From: G963662905 sp965230045
Lineage (GTDB): Bacteria > Bacteroidota > Bacteroidia > Bacteroidales > WRLA01
Assembly (NCBI GenBank): GCA_965230045.1
Contig: OZ245940.1
Location: 1,984,001-2,048,000, forward strand
Direction: 5' to 3'
Length of the DNA stretch: 64,000 nt
Numbering within the stretch: the stretch's first letter is position 1; each line of letters begins with the position of its first letter. Positions 33,863 to 42,707 of this stretch are shown piece after piece. Made by a program: the position numbers and the translations under genes. A model generated the notes under the pieces. It saw only the letters and a program-made list of their open reading frames with translations, was not told where the DNA came from and did not search any database.

Positions 33863-36800
33863 ATGAAAGATTTCAAATTCCTTAACAATGTTACCGGTTG
33901 GGTAGTTTTTCTTATCGCAACCCTCGTCTATTTTATGACTCTGGAACCTACTGCCAGCTGGTGGGACTGTGGCGAATACATCGCAACGGCCTATAAGCTA
34001 CAGGTGGGACACCCTCCGGGAGCTCCTTTGTTTCAATTGTTGGGTCGCTTCTTCTCCCTTTTCGCTTTTGGGAATACTGCCAATGTGGCGATGATGATCA
34101 ATGCGATGTCTGCTTTATCCAGTAGCTTTACCGTGCTTTTCCTTTTCTGGATTATCACAATGCTGGCAAAAAAAGCACTTAGCATTAAAGAAGATAGTTT
34201 TTCTTTTGATCAGCAACTTATGGTGCTTGCTGCAGGTGTTGTGGGCGCCCTCGCTTACACATTCTCCGATTCATTTTGGTTTTCTGCTGTTGAAGGTGAA
34301 GTCTATGCCATGTCGGCCTTTTTTACAGCACTCACGTTTTGGGCTATACTGAAATGGGAAGCCGTAGCTGATCTGCCGCACGCTAGCCGTTGGCTGCTTT
34401 TTATCTCATATCTCGTTGGTTTAACTATTGGTGTGCACTTGCTGAACCTTCTGGCAATTCCGGCAATTGCATACATTATATATTATAAAAAGTATCCTGA
34501 ATTCAGCTGGAAAGGTTTTTTTGTGACCGGTGCCCTTTCAATTGTTGTGTTGGCTTTTATTATGTATATCATCATCCCGGGAACGGTAAAACTGGCCGGT
34601 AATTTTGAGCTGTTCTTTGTCAACAGTATGGGTCTGCCATTTAATTCAGGTACAGTGGTTTTCTTTATGCTGCTTATCGGCCTGATCGTTTTTGGCCTGC
34701 ACTATACGGTGAAACATAAGCATGCTATGGCCAATATGGTTATCCTCGGATTTACCTTTATTTTAATTGGTTATTCATCCTTCTTTATTTTGGTAATTCG
34801 TGCTAATGCCAATACGCCCATCAATGAAAACGACCCCAAAGACGCAATTAGCTTACTGTCATACCTAAACAGGGAACAATATGGCTCCTGGCCGCTGCTC
34901 AAAGGGGAGTATTTCAATTCACCTATTAAAGAATATGGCGACAGAAGCCCTATTTACATTAAGGATTACAAAGAAGGAAAATACATTATCACCGATGACC
35001 GCAAAAATACGGTGCCAATTTATGATGACCGGTTCACAACCATTTTCCCGCGTATGTGGAGCAACCAAAAACCCGTACATGAGCAGGATTATAAAGAATG
35101 GGCTGATATCAAAGGTGTTCCGATTACTTATACAAAACCGGATGGTACTAAAGAGACGGTAATCAAACCTACTTTTGGTGAAAACCTGAAATTCTTTTTC
35201 CGTTATCAGATCGGGCATATGTACTTAAGGTATTTCCTCTGGAATTTCAGCGGAAGGCAAAATGATATCGAAGGCCACGGAAGCATTACCGATGGCAACT
35301 GGATAACAGGCATTAATGCGCTCGACCGCATGCGTCTGGGCAATCAGGCCGATTTGCCGCATTCCAAACAAAATCCGGCCAACAACAAATTTTATTTGCT
35401 GCCACTTTTGCTTGGGCTGATTGGTTTCTTTTTCCACATCAACCGCGACGGGAAAAATGCCTGGGTTGTTGGCTTGCTTTTCCTGATGACCGGTTTGGCA
35501 ATTGTGGTATATCTAAACCAGCAACCGCATCAGCCGCGCGAAAGGGATTATGCCTATGCTGGTTCCTTTATGGCCTATACCATTTGGATTGGCCTGGGAA
35601 CACTGGCCATTGCCCGTCAACTGGCTCAACTCATGAATAAAAAGCTTGCCGTAGGCATCACATTCGTTGCCACCTTGCTGCTCGTCCCAGGCCTTATGGC
35701 TGCTGAAGGTTGGGACGATCACGACAGAAGCGGAAAAACGGCTGCACGTGATTACGCCATTAACTACCTGAATTCCTGTGCGCCCAATGCCATCCTGTTT
35801 ACCAATGGCGATAACGATACTTTTCCATTGTGGTACGCACAAGAAGTGGAAGGAATCCGTCCCGATGTGCGTGTCGTAAATTATATGCTTTCCGGTGGCG
35901 CCTGGTATGTGCATCAACTACAGCGGAAAGTGTATGATTCTGATCCATTGCCGCTTACATTGCGCCCCGATCAGTATGATAAAGGGATCAACGATGTGGT
36001 CCCCGTTATGGATATGAATGCACGCGGTGTTTATGTGCCTGTGAAAGACGCCGTGGATTTTATTGCCAACGATAAAAACAAACGCGACCTGGGCATGGGG
36101 CAAAAACTGGCTTTCCTTCCAGTTAAAAAACTTCGCATTCCGGTAGATAGCGCTAAAGTTGTGGACAATGGCACTGTTCCTTTGGATAAAGCCGGCGCTG
36201 TTGTCGATCAAATCGACTTCGATGTGAAAAAGCGCCTGCTCTATAAAAACGACCTGATGCTGCTCGATCTTATCGCTAGCAACAATTGGGAGCGCCCGAT
36301 TTATTTTGCCAACCCTTCAAGCGTTAGCGATGTGCTGGATGTGGATGACTACTGCCACCTCGAAGGTTTTGTTTATCGCCTGAAACCCTATAAAGCCGAT
36401 CACCATATCCGCAGGTTAGGTGGTATTGATGCCGATACATCCTTTAAAATCCTGACTGAAAATTGTCAGTGGGGCAATCTGGAAAAACCGGATATCGCAG
36501 TGGACCGTGAAAGTATGCGCAACAGCATCATTCCGAAACAGAATTTTATGCGCATCGCGGAAGCCCTGATTAAGGAAAACAAACCGGAGCAGGCAAAAGC
36601 GATTCTTGATACCTGCATCTATTATTTCCCGGATGAGAAATTCCCCTTTGATTATTTCCTGTCCTCAGTGGCCGATATGTACTACCATGTTGGAGATACT
36701 GCCGGTGGCGATTACGTCGTTGAGCGTATCTTCAATAATTATGCTGATGATGTGGAATACTACCACAGCCTGAAAGAACCATTTTTTGAACTGTATTTCC

Positions 36801-36937
36801 AGGATATGCAGCGTAGTTTGGGTACGGTACAAAATCTTGTGCAGATGACCGAACGCAATAAACGTACCGCACTAAATGAAAAAATGACTGCCTGGTTGGA
36901 TGAGGAGATCGCCCGACTGAGTGTCATGGGACAATAA
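33863..36937 (+). CDS. DUF2723 membrane protein, probable glycosyltransferase-type
   Basis: The 1024-residue protein has a multi-helix membrane part (residues about 10-310 and 510-620) related to PMT-type glycosyltransferases. The first loop holds the conserved SWWDCGEYIA block with an acidic residue at the expected catalytic place, followed by HPPGAPLF. A large periplasmic region and a C-terminal helical-repeat part (about 890-1010) follow. DUF2723 proteins are widespread in Bacteroidota, and a role in protein O-glycosylation or lipid-linked sugar transfer is suggested by homology only. A TATTTTCG box, one base off consensus, lies at 33793-33800. Confidence 0.85.
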   Translation: MKDFKFLNNVTGWVVFLIATLVYFMTLEPTASWWDCGEYIATAYKLQVGHPPGAPLFQLLGRFFSLFAFGNTANVAMMINAMSALSSSFTVLFLFWIITMLAKKALSIKEDSFSFDQQLMVLAAGVVGALAYTFSDSFWFSAVEGEVYAMSAFFTALTFWAILKWEAVADLPHASRWLLFISYLVGLTIGVHLLNLLAIPAIAYIIYYKKYPEFSWKGFFVTGALSIVVLAFIMYIIIPGTVKLAGNFELFFVNSMGLPFNSGTVVFFMLLIGLIVFGLHYTVKHKHAMANMVILGFTFILIGYSSFFILVIRANANTPINENDPKDAISLLSYLNREQYGSWPLLKGEYFNSPIKEYGDRSPIYIKDYKEGKYIITDDRKNTVPIYDDRFTTIFPRMWSNQKPVHEQDYKEWADIKGVPITYTKPDGTKETVIKPTFGENLKFFFRYQIGHMYLRYFLWNFSGRQNDIEGHGSITDGNWITGINALDRMRLGNQADLPHSKQNPANNKFYLLPLLLGLIGFFFHINRDGKNAWVVGLLFLMTGLAIVVYLNQQPHQPRERDYAYAGSFMAYTIWIGLGTLAIARQLAQLMNKKLAVGITFVATLLLVPGLMAAEGWDDHDRSGKTAARDYAINYLNSCAPNAILFTNGDNDTFPLWYAQEVEGIRPDVRVVNYMLSGGAWYVHQLQRKVYDSDPLPLTLRPDQYDKGINDVVPVMDMNARGVYVPVKDAVDFIANDKNKRDLGMGQKLAFLPVKKLRIPVDSAKVVDNGTVPLDKAGAVVDQIDFDVKKRLLYKNDLMLLDLIASNNWERPIYFANPSSVSDVLDVDDYCHLEGFVYRLKPYKADHHIRRLGGIDADTSFKILTENCQWGNLEKPDIAVDRESMRNSIIPKQNFMRIAEALIKENKPEQAKAILDTCIYYFPDEKFPFDYFLSSVADMYYHVGDTAGGDYVVERIFNNYADDVEYYHSLKEPFFELYFQDMQRSLGTVQNLVQMTERNKRTALNEKMTAWLDEEIARLSVMGQ

Positions 36938-37002
36938 AAAAACTGATAAAAAGATTAGAGGTCAGTAGATAAGTACATAGAATGATTTATGCTCGTGAAT
37001 AA

Positions 37003-37184
37003 ATAGATTTCTCCTCCCGCTGGTCGTCGAAATGACTGTTTACTAATTGTTTGGGCAAAGGCGGCTTACGGTCACTGAGCGTCCTGTGGTGAGCGTAGCC
37101 GAACCAAGTCGAAGTGCGCCGCCTTTGCCACTTGAACACAACAAAAGGTCATTTCGATGCCGAAGTTTCGGCAGAGAAATCTAT
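37003..37184. repeat. Palindromic repeat, distant relative sharing the central module
   Basis: The outer arms ATAGATTTCTC and GAGAAATCTAT enclose GGCAAAGGCGGC and GCCGCCTTTGCC. The central 45-base module (GGTCACTGAGCGTCC to CCAAGTCGAAGTG) is the same as in the elements at 41122 and 56397, although the arms differ. Modules have evidently been exchanged. Confidence 0.65.
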
Positions 37185-37287
37185 GTTACTCAATAACAAA
37201 TTCAGCAGTTCCGCATTAAAAAAGCCTAACTCGTAAGGCCGTGAAAATAAAGGGGATAATAATTTAGGTCAGAAATATTTTTCGCAC

Positions 37288-37295
37288 TATTTTTG
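37288..37295 (+). promoter_or_regulatory. -7 promoter box TATTTTTG of the candidate small RNA
   Basis: Exact TAnnTTTG match with no gene behind it. A terminator stands 130 bases downstream. Confidence 0.5.
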
Positions 37296-37301
37296 CACGC
37301 A

Positions 37302-37462
37302 ATTGGCCTGACACCTTCAATAACATTTACTAAGGCGTAAGTTGTTGATTATAAATTAGTTAACCACAAACAGGCGAATGACCGCCATTCCTAGGGGATG
37401 TGGGTTTCATGTTTTTTTAATTAAAAAACGCCGGGGCTAAGCCACGTATACCGGCGTTTTTG
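37302..37462 (+). ncRNA. Candidate small non-coding RNA of about 160 nt
   Basis: A promoter box (37288-37295) and an intrinsic terminator (AAACGCCGG facing CCGGCGTTT, then T-run, 37424-37461) bracket about 160 bases without a convincing reading frame. Inside, GCCTG near 37306 can pair with CAGGC near 37372, suggesting a closed structure. The layout is like the 6S-type or Bacteroidales-1-type RNAs, but I cannot identify a family by eye. Confidence 0.45.
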
Positions 37463-37634
37463 TTTACCGCTAAGATACTGCAATTCAGCGAAATGACCAA
37501 AATTTTTATCGTTTTTTTGTTATATTTTTGCAATTATTTTCTATACTTCGTATATTATATAGAAGACGGAAAAATTGAGAAAAAGGGCTAGGTGCAAAGC
37601 CAAAATCGAATTGCACCAAATTTTCACCTTCACA

Positions 37635-38921
37635 ATGCAGGTGAGTATAACCATCAAGCGGCATTTCCCGGATTTTTTGAATCTTCTCGCCCAAGTAAGC
37701 GATCAGCGCAAACAACCAATTTACAAAGTTGAGGAATTATTGATGGCAGTAGTAGCGATGTTCCTTTTTAAGCGTGGTTCCAGAAACCATGCAGACAACA
37801 CCGCTAGAAAAGGAAGCTATTGTTTTAATTTTGAAAGGCTTTTCGGTTGTAGGCTGCCCGATCTGGACACTTCCAACAGACTGCTTAAACAACTGGACCC
37901 AAAAGAATTGGAAGAGATAAAGCGAAAGATGGTACAGCTGCTCTTAAGAGCGAAAGTATTGAATAAATACAAACTCTTTGGGCTCTATCACCTTATTGGG
38001 ATTGATGCCACAGGAACTCATAGTTTTGACTACGAACCTTATCCCGAATGTCCTTATAAAACATACAAGAGCGGAAAGCGGACATGGACAGCCTATGTAC
38101 TGGAAGCAAAGATTATGTGTGGAAACGGATTTAGTTTTTCAATGGCTACTGAATGGGTCAAAAACCCCATAAACCAAGATTATGAAAAACAGGATTGTGA
38201 ACTAAAGGCCTTTAAACGGCTCAGCAAAAAGATCAGGCAGATGTATCCACGCCTACCGATCGCCATTGCGGCCGATGGACTGTACCCCAACGATAATGTC
38301 TTTAAAACTTGCGCTTCCAACCAATGGCGGTTTATCATCACCCTTAAAGATGGCAACCTTCCCAGCATATGGGAGGAAGTAAACCTGCTCAAAAAAGCAG
38401 GTGCCCTTGCTACAGAAAAAAACTATGACATCCATGGGCAGCACAAAATCTCCACCGAATATTGTTTTCTTAACAGTATTGCTTATAAAACACACAATAT
38501 CAACTTTTTGGAAACACAAATTGTCACAACGGCCATACAAAATAACGAGCTGCCTGTTAAAGAGCGTTTTGTCCATATTACTGATTTAGAGGTTACAAAC
38601 AAAAATGCTAAAACCATAAGTGATTACGGGCGTTTAAGATGGAAAATTGAAAACGAAGGCTTTAATGCACAAAAAAATTCTGGCTATAATCTATCGCACA
38701 AATACTCTAGAACATCGTTTTGCGCAACCCAGAATTATTATCAATGCTTGCAAATAGCCCACATGATAAATCAATTGGCACATAAATCCCAGCGCGTCCA
38801 GAAAATGATATCAAGCCATGATTCTTTGAAATCCTTCGAGGAATGCATTATAGTTTTATTGATTGCAGGTAATCTTACTGATTTTCCCACGCCAAACTTT
38901 AACTGCCAGATGAGATACTGA
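37635..38921 (+). CDS. IS4-like DDE transposase
   Basis: The protein of about 428 residues has the DDE pattern. The first Asp is in GIDATGTHSFD near residue 119, the second in IAADGLYPND near residue 215, and the Glu in a YREK-like segment (YGRLRWKIENEGFNAQKN) near residue 335. A -7 box lies at 37523-37530. I used the ATG at 37635; a TTG at 37575 in the same frame would add 20 basic residues. I could not find convincing terminal inverted repeats or target duplications next to the gene, so the element's borders are unknown and it may be an old copy. Confidence 0.82.
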   Translation: MQVSITIKRHFPDFLNLLAQVSDQRKQPIYKVEELLMAVVAMFLFKRGSRNHADNTARKGSYCFNFERLFGCRLPDLDTSNRLLKQLDPKELEEIKRKMVQLLLRAKVLNKYKLFGLYHLIGIDATGTHSFDYEPYPECPYKTYKSGKRTWTAYVLEAKIMCGNGFSFSMATEWVKNPINQDYEKQDCELKAFKRLSKKIRQMYPRLPIAIAADGLYPNDNVFKTCASNQWRFIITLKDGNLPSIWEEVNLLKKAGALATEKNYDIHGQHKISTEYCFLNSIAYKTHNINFLETQIVTTAIQNNELPVKERFVHITDLEVTNKNAKTISDYGRLRWKIENEGFNAQKNSGYNLSHKYSRTSFCATQNYYQCLQIAHMINQLAHKSQRVQKMISSHDSLKSFEECIIVLLIAGNLTDFPTPNFNCQMRY

Positions 38922-39177
38922 AACTAAAAAAACAGAGAACCCCTGCTCAGACATTCAGGGCAAAACCTATTAACAAAAAAAGGAGGTAATTTTTTAAGTC
39001 ATAATGATGAAGGCAACTGGCTAAATGCTGGCAGGTAAAACTATGCCCAATAGTTTCAATGCCAAATGATCTTTCTATGAAAATAACTTCTTGCGGAATT
39101 GCTGAACAAATTATTATCGTTTTTGTGATTTGCCAAAACTAATATGCACCTACATGCTGACCTCTAAAAAAGATTTA

Positions 39178-39208
39178 AAATCCGGTATCTGATGTGCCGG
39201 ATTTTTTT
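39178..39208 (+). terminator. Intrinsic terminator
   Basis: An ATCCGG/CCGGAT stem with a T-run of seven. No gene is seen between the transposase stop (38921) and this point, so it may end read-through from the transposase or an unseen small transcript. The rest of 38922-39368 holds nothing I can assign. Confidence 0.6.
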
Positions 39209-39368
39209 GTCTATGCTAAAAGCATGCTTCATGCCGCTATAAATTCCTGTATCCATGATTTTAGGAAGTTTTTGTTCCAATTACCCACTTAACAATATCT
39301 TAAAGGATGCTGAAAATCGTTTGGTTTTTAAGAAATTGTAAACCCTTTTAACATCCGGGAAACCGGAT

Positions 39369-39376
39369 TACTTTTG
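39369..39376 (+). promoter_or_regulatory. -7 promoter box TACTTTTG for the LysE-family gene
   Basis: Exact TAnnTTTG match ending only 4 bases before the ATG, implying a nearly leaderless transcript. Confidence 0.55.
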
Positions 39377-39380
39377 TGGC

Positions 39381-40007
39381 ATGGAGCATTATATAACAGG
39401 TTTTGTTCTGGGTTTAAGCCTCAGCCTTTCTATTGGGCCTGGGTTCATTGGGATTTTTCAAACGACATTGAACAAAGGATTCCGTTCGGGTTTGAGTTTT
39501 GCAGCCGGAATTTGGATCAGTGATCTATGCGTTTTCCTGATAACCTTCTATTGGGCTTATTTATTGGTTGATAATATTGATAATCAAAGGTTTATTGCTT
39601 TGGTGGGAGGTGTTGTCCTCCTGATTTTTGGTATGCTTTCGTTTTGGCGCACTCCTAAGCTTGATATTCAACACGGTCAAACTGTGCAAAAGGGTAATCT
39701 GAGCTTAATCCGTGGGTTTCTTTTTAATATTGCAAATCCTTTTGCTTATATTTTCTGGTTAGGAATCAGCAGTATAGCAGGGAGTGTTAATGAAGTCCGG
39801 GGTATAGGGGATTATTTTATTTTGTATGCGGGGGTTTTTACAAGCGGTTTTGGGGCTGATATTGTAAAATGTGCGCTTTCCGGCTGGATAAGAAGTCGTT
39901 TAAAGGGAAAAATGATGCTGCGTTTGCACCGGCTTTCCGCTTTGATTATCCTTATGGCCGGCCTTTATATTTTTCTGTTTAAAGGTCTGCTGTTAACGCC
40001 TCATTAA
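39381..40007 (+). CDS. LysE-family amino-acid exporter
   Basis: The 208-residue protein has six membrane segments and the family's N-terminal block LSLSIGPGFIGIFQTTLNKGFRSG (the GPG turn), plus FNIANPFAYIFW near residue 115. These proteins export amino acids or related small metabolites; the exact one cannot be told. The 3' end overlaps the convergent EEP-family gene by 29 bases. Confidence 0.85.
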   Translation: MEHYITGFVLGLSLSLSIGPGFIGIFQTTLNKGFRSGLSFAAGIWISDLCVFLITFYWAYLLVDNIDNQRFIALVGGVVLLIFGMLSFWRTPKLDIQHGQTVQKGNLSLIRGFLFNIANPFAYIFWLGISSIAGSVNEVRGIGDYFILYAGVFTSGFGADIVKCALSGWIRSRLKGKMMLRLHRLSALIILMAGLYIFLFKGLLLTPH

Positions 40008-40917
40008 ACTCCACGCGCGCCTCCACAGCATAATGGTCGCTCATAAATGACTTTTCAGTTCCGTCCTGATAATCAAATTTCTGAACCTTAAGCTCCATTT
40101 GTTTTATCGTTTTCCTCTGGTCCTTATAAAGAATAAAATCAATGGTTTGACTGTAGTCAACGCCATAGGTAAGAGGATTATCCAGATCGTAGGTTATGTG
40201 GCTGTCTCCGGTCCAGATTCCGCACTGGGCTTCCAGATCCCGGAGCATTGAACCATAATCCCGGCTATGGTCTTCTGCTGTGTTGAAATCTCCGCAAATG
40301 ATCTGGGGATATATATTGATATTGTGGCTCTTCAGTAATTTGTTGTTAAGCTCACTTATCTGTGCCTGCCTTATTTCCTGGTCGCCGGTAGCCTGAAGGT
40401 GGGTTACTGCCAGCTGAAAGTTTTGGTTATTAAAAATGCCCTCAACAAGCAGCCCGCCTTTACGGGCAATACGCTCTATTCCAAAGGATTTTTTGAAACT
40501 AAATTCCTGTATATTGAACAAAGGGAATTTACTGATGACCCAAAGGCCACTGTTCAATAAAAGCGAGCTGTAATTATTCGCCGGACCATAATCAAAAGGG
40601 AAAATGTCGCTCAGTTCTTTTTGTAAATAACGCCTGATTTGGCTGTCAAATGCTTCCTGAAATACGATAATGTCATATTTGCTGTTTTTCAGGGCTTTAA
40701 CGATTTCTTCAGCGCGTTCCGAACCCGAAGTATAAAGCTGGCAGCCTGGAAGCATATAAATATTCCAGCTGAGTATGCTCAGGTAGTTTCTGCCGGGTTG
40801 GTAATTGTATGTCTCTCGTGGAATTTCTGCTTTGTGGTTGGTCAATGAAACGGGTTTTTGCCAGAAAAGTAAAAACACCATAAAGAAGCAGAATGATAAG
40901 GTTTTTCTTTTGAACAT
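39979..40917 (-). CDS. Secreted endonuclease/exonuclease/phosphatase-family hydrolase
   Basis: The 312-residue protein has an N-terminal signal sequence or anchor (hydrophobic residues 8-22). The EEP fold follows, with motifs LSILSWNIYMLPG (Asn), IIVFQEAFD (metal Glu), VTHLQAT (His), ICGDFNTAED (Asp, Asn) and MSDHYAV (the catalytic Asp-His). The fold covers nucleases, sphingomyelinases and phosphoinositide phosphatases. A secreted member with this Asn-rich pattern resembles sphingomyelinase-like enzymes, but the substrate is open. A TACTTTTG box lies at 40940-40947. Confidence 0.82.
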   Translation of the reverse strand: MFKRKTLSFCFFMVFLLFWQKPVSLTNHKAEIPRETYNYQPGRNYLSILSWNIYMLPGCQLYTSGSERAEEIVKALKNSKYDIIVFQEAFDSQIRRYLQKELSDIFPFDYGPANNYSSLLLNSGLWVISKFPLFNIQEFSFKKSFGIERIARKGGLLVEGIFNNQNFQLAVTHLQATGDQEIRQAQISELNNKLLKSHNINIYPQIICGDFNTAEDHSRDYGSMLRDLEAQCGIWTGDSHITYDLDNPLTYGVDYSQTIDFILYKDQRKTIKQMELKVQKFDYQDGTEKSFMSDHYAVEARVEFNEALTADL

Positions 40918-40939
40918 GCCTGTATATCATTGTTTCGTG

Positions 40940-40947
40940 CAAAAGTA
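40940..40947 (-). promoter_or_regulatory. -7 promoter box TACTTTTG for the EEP-family gene
   Basis: Exact TAnnTTTG match on the minus strand, 22 bases upstream of the ATG. Confidence 0.5.
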
Positions 40948-41121
40948 TCATAGGCTTGATAAGCGAACTTAAAGCCTCTGTAACTTTTACTTTATCAATT
41001 TCAGGGCGATGGAGTCTTATGTTTCTTTTTTTTTAAGCATCTCATTACTCAAAAGAATCATCAGCATTCCTTATACTTTTGTGTACATTATAAAATCTTT
41101 ATATTCAGGTTTTTAATATTT

Positions 41122-41473
41122 GGTTATACTAGGAATTTCGTGGGTCACAATAATGTTTGAAAATAATATGCAGATATTTATTATTGAACATTGGATTCCT
41201 AACAGATTCCTTCCTACACAAAGCCTTAATCACTTCGTTTGGCTTTGTTACGGTCGGAATGATGCTGTTTATTAGGTGTTTAAGGCAAATGCGGTCTGGT
41301 CACTGAGCGTCCTGTGGTGAGCGTAGCCGAACCAAGTCGAAGTGCGCCGCATTTGCCTCCTGACTTCATAAAACCGTGTCATTCCAACAAAGTTTCCGAA
41401 GTATGAGGAAACTTTGGAGGAATCTGTTTGGGATAGCATTCAAGTTTCTTTCCACGAAATTCCGTTTAGAACC
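41122..41473. repeat. Nested palindromic repeat element, copy 2
   Basis: It has the same outer and inner arms as 2899-3234. The central module is the GGTCACTGAGCG to AAGTCGAAGTG type, not the GAGGACATC type. It fills most of the gap between the EEP-family gene and lysA. Confidence 0.75.
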
Positions 41474-41495
41474 TAATATTTGTTTTGTCGGCCTG

Positions 41496-42707
41496 TTATA
41501 CGCAAAGTTTTAATCCTTCCTTCCCTGAATAATAATCCGGAATGCGGGAACGCATATTATAAGCGGAGGCCATCGACTGGCCATAGGCTCCTGCAGACCG
41601 GATCACAAGCCTGTCGTTTCGCTTTAGCTGTGGTATTAAGACATCACGGGCAAAAATATCCGAAGATTCGCAAACCGGACCGGCAACCGTATATCTCCGA
41701 TTGGCGCCAGATGATCCCAGCTTTTGGATTTTATGTTCTGCACCGTACAAAGCCGGTCGCATCAAATCGTTCATCCCGGCATCAATTATGGCAAAATCGC
41801 GCTCCGGCCCCTTTTTGATGTACAATACCTTGCTGAGCAGATATCCACATTGGGCCACCAGGGAACGGCCCGGTTCTATGTGGATTTGCTGTCCCTTTTC
41901 CAGATGGATATTGCGGCTTAAACTGCCAATCCAGCCTGCGAAATCAGGAATTGGTGTTTCGTCGGGATTTTGGTAATTCACGCCTAAGCCACCGCCCGCA
42001 TTGATGATCTGAGGAAAAAAGCCTCGCTCTTTAAAATATTTTTGAATACTGTTGATGTGCTCTGTTAAACCGCTAAATGTATTGATGTCAATAATTTGTG
42101 ACCCAATATGAAAGTGCAGCCCTTTGAATTCCAGAGATTTTCCGTTTCTGAGAATATCCAAAGCGTTTTCCAGTTCGTCCAGTTGAATGCCAAATTTGTC
42201 GTTGCGGGTTGCTGTAGTGATTTTTTTGTGCGTACCGGCATCAAAATCAGGGTTTATGCGCAGCGCTACTCGGGCTTTGGCCCCTATTCCGGAAGCAATA
42301 TTATTAATGACCTCCAGCTCGTCCAAACTTTCGCAATTGAAGCAGAGGATGTCGTGTTCCAGGGCATATTTTATTTCTTCATCACTTTTTCCTACGCCGG
42401 CAAATACAATTTCCGAGGTCCGAAAACCTGCCTCCAAAGCTGTTTTTATTTCCCCTCCGCTGACACAATCTGCACCTAGTCCATGCCCAGAAAGTAATTT
42501 CAGAATGGGCGCGTTATTGTTGGCTTTCAGTGCATAGTGCACTTTGATGCCATCTCTTTCCGCTAAATGCATCAAAAGGACTGCGGTTTGCTCGAGCAGC
42601 TCCATATCGTAAAAATAAAACGGGCCGGGAAGCATTTCCAAACAGTGGGGCAAATGGCTAATTGCTGCTGATGCAGGATCGTTCTGTATATTGGCTTGTG
42701 ATTTCAT
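41496..42707 (-). CDS. lysA: Diaminopimelate decarboxylase
   Basis: The 403-residue PLP enzyme makes lysine from meso-diaminopimelate. The PLP lysine is in VHYALKANNNAP near residue 58. HFHIGSQIID near residue 195, NAGGGLGVNY near residue 235, EPGRSLVAQCG near residue 275 and CESSDIFARD near residue 340 (the active-site Cys) are all present. The first 50 bases overlap the end of lysC, so the two are translated together. A later Met near residue 25 is a possible alternative start. The N-terminus is somewhat long for the family. Confidence 0.93.
   Translation of the reverse strand: MKSQANIQNDPASAAISHLPHCLEMLPGPFYFYDMELLEQTAVLLMHLAERDGIKVHYALKANNNAPILKLLSGHGLGADCVSGGEIKTALEAGFRTSEIVFAGVGKSDEEIKYALEHDILCFNCESLDELEVINNIASGIGAKARVALRINPDFDAGTHKKITTATRNDKFGIQLDELENALDILRNGKSLEFKGLHFHIGSQIIDINTFSGLTEHINSIQKYFKERGFFPQIINAGGGLGVNYQNPDETPIPDFAGWIGSLSRNIHLEKGQQIHIEPGRSLVAQCGYLLSKVLYIKKGPERDFAIIDAGMNDLMRPALYGAEHKIQKLGSSGANRRYTVAGPVCESSDIFARDVLIPQLKRNDRLVIRSAGAYGQSMASAYNMRSRIPDYYSGKEGLKLCV

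Noticed and set aside
37201..39106. 14-bp inverted repeat TTCAGCARTTCCGC on both sides of the IS4-like transposase
   Set aside because: It lies about 430 and 170 bases from the gene and encloses the candidate small RNA; no flanking duplication. Probably chance or an unrelated old element.
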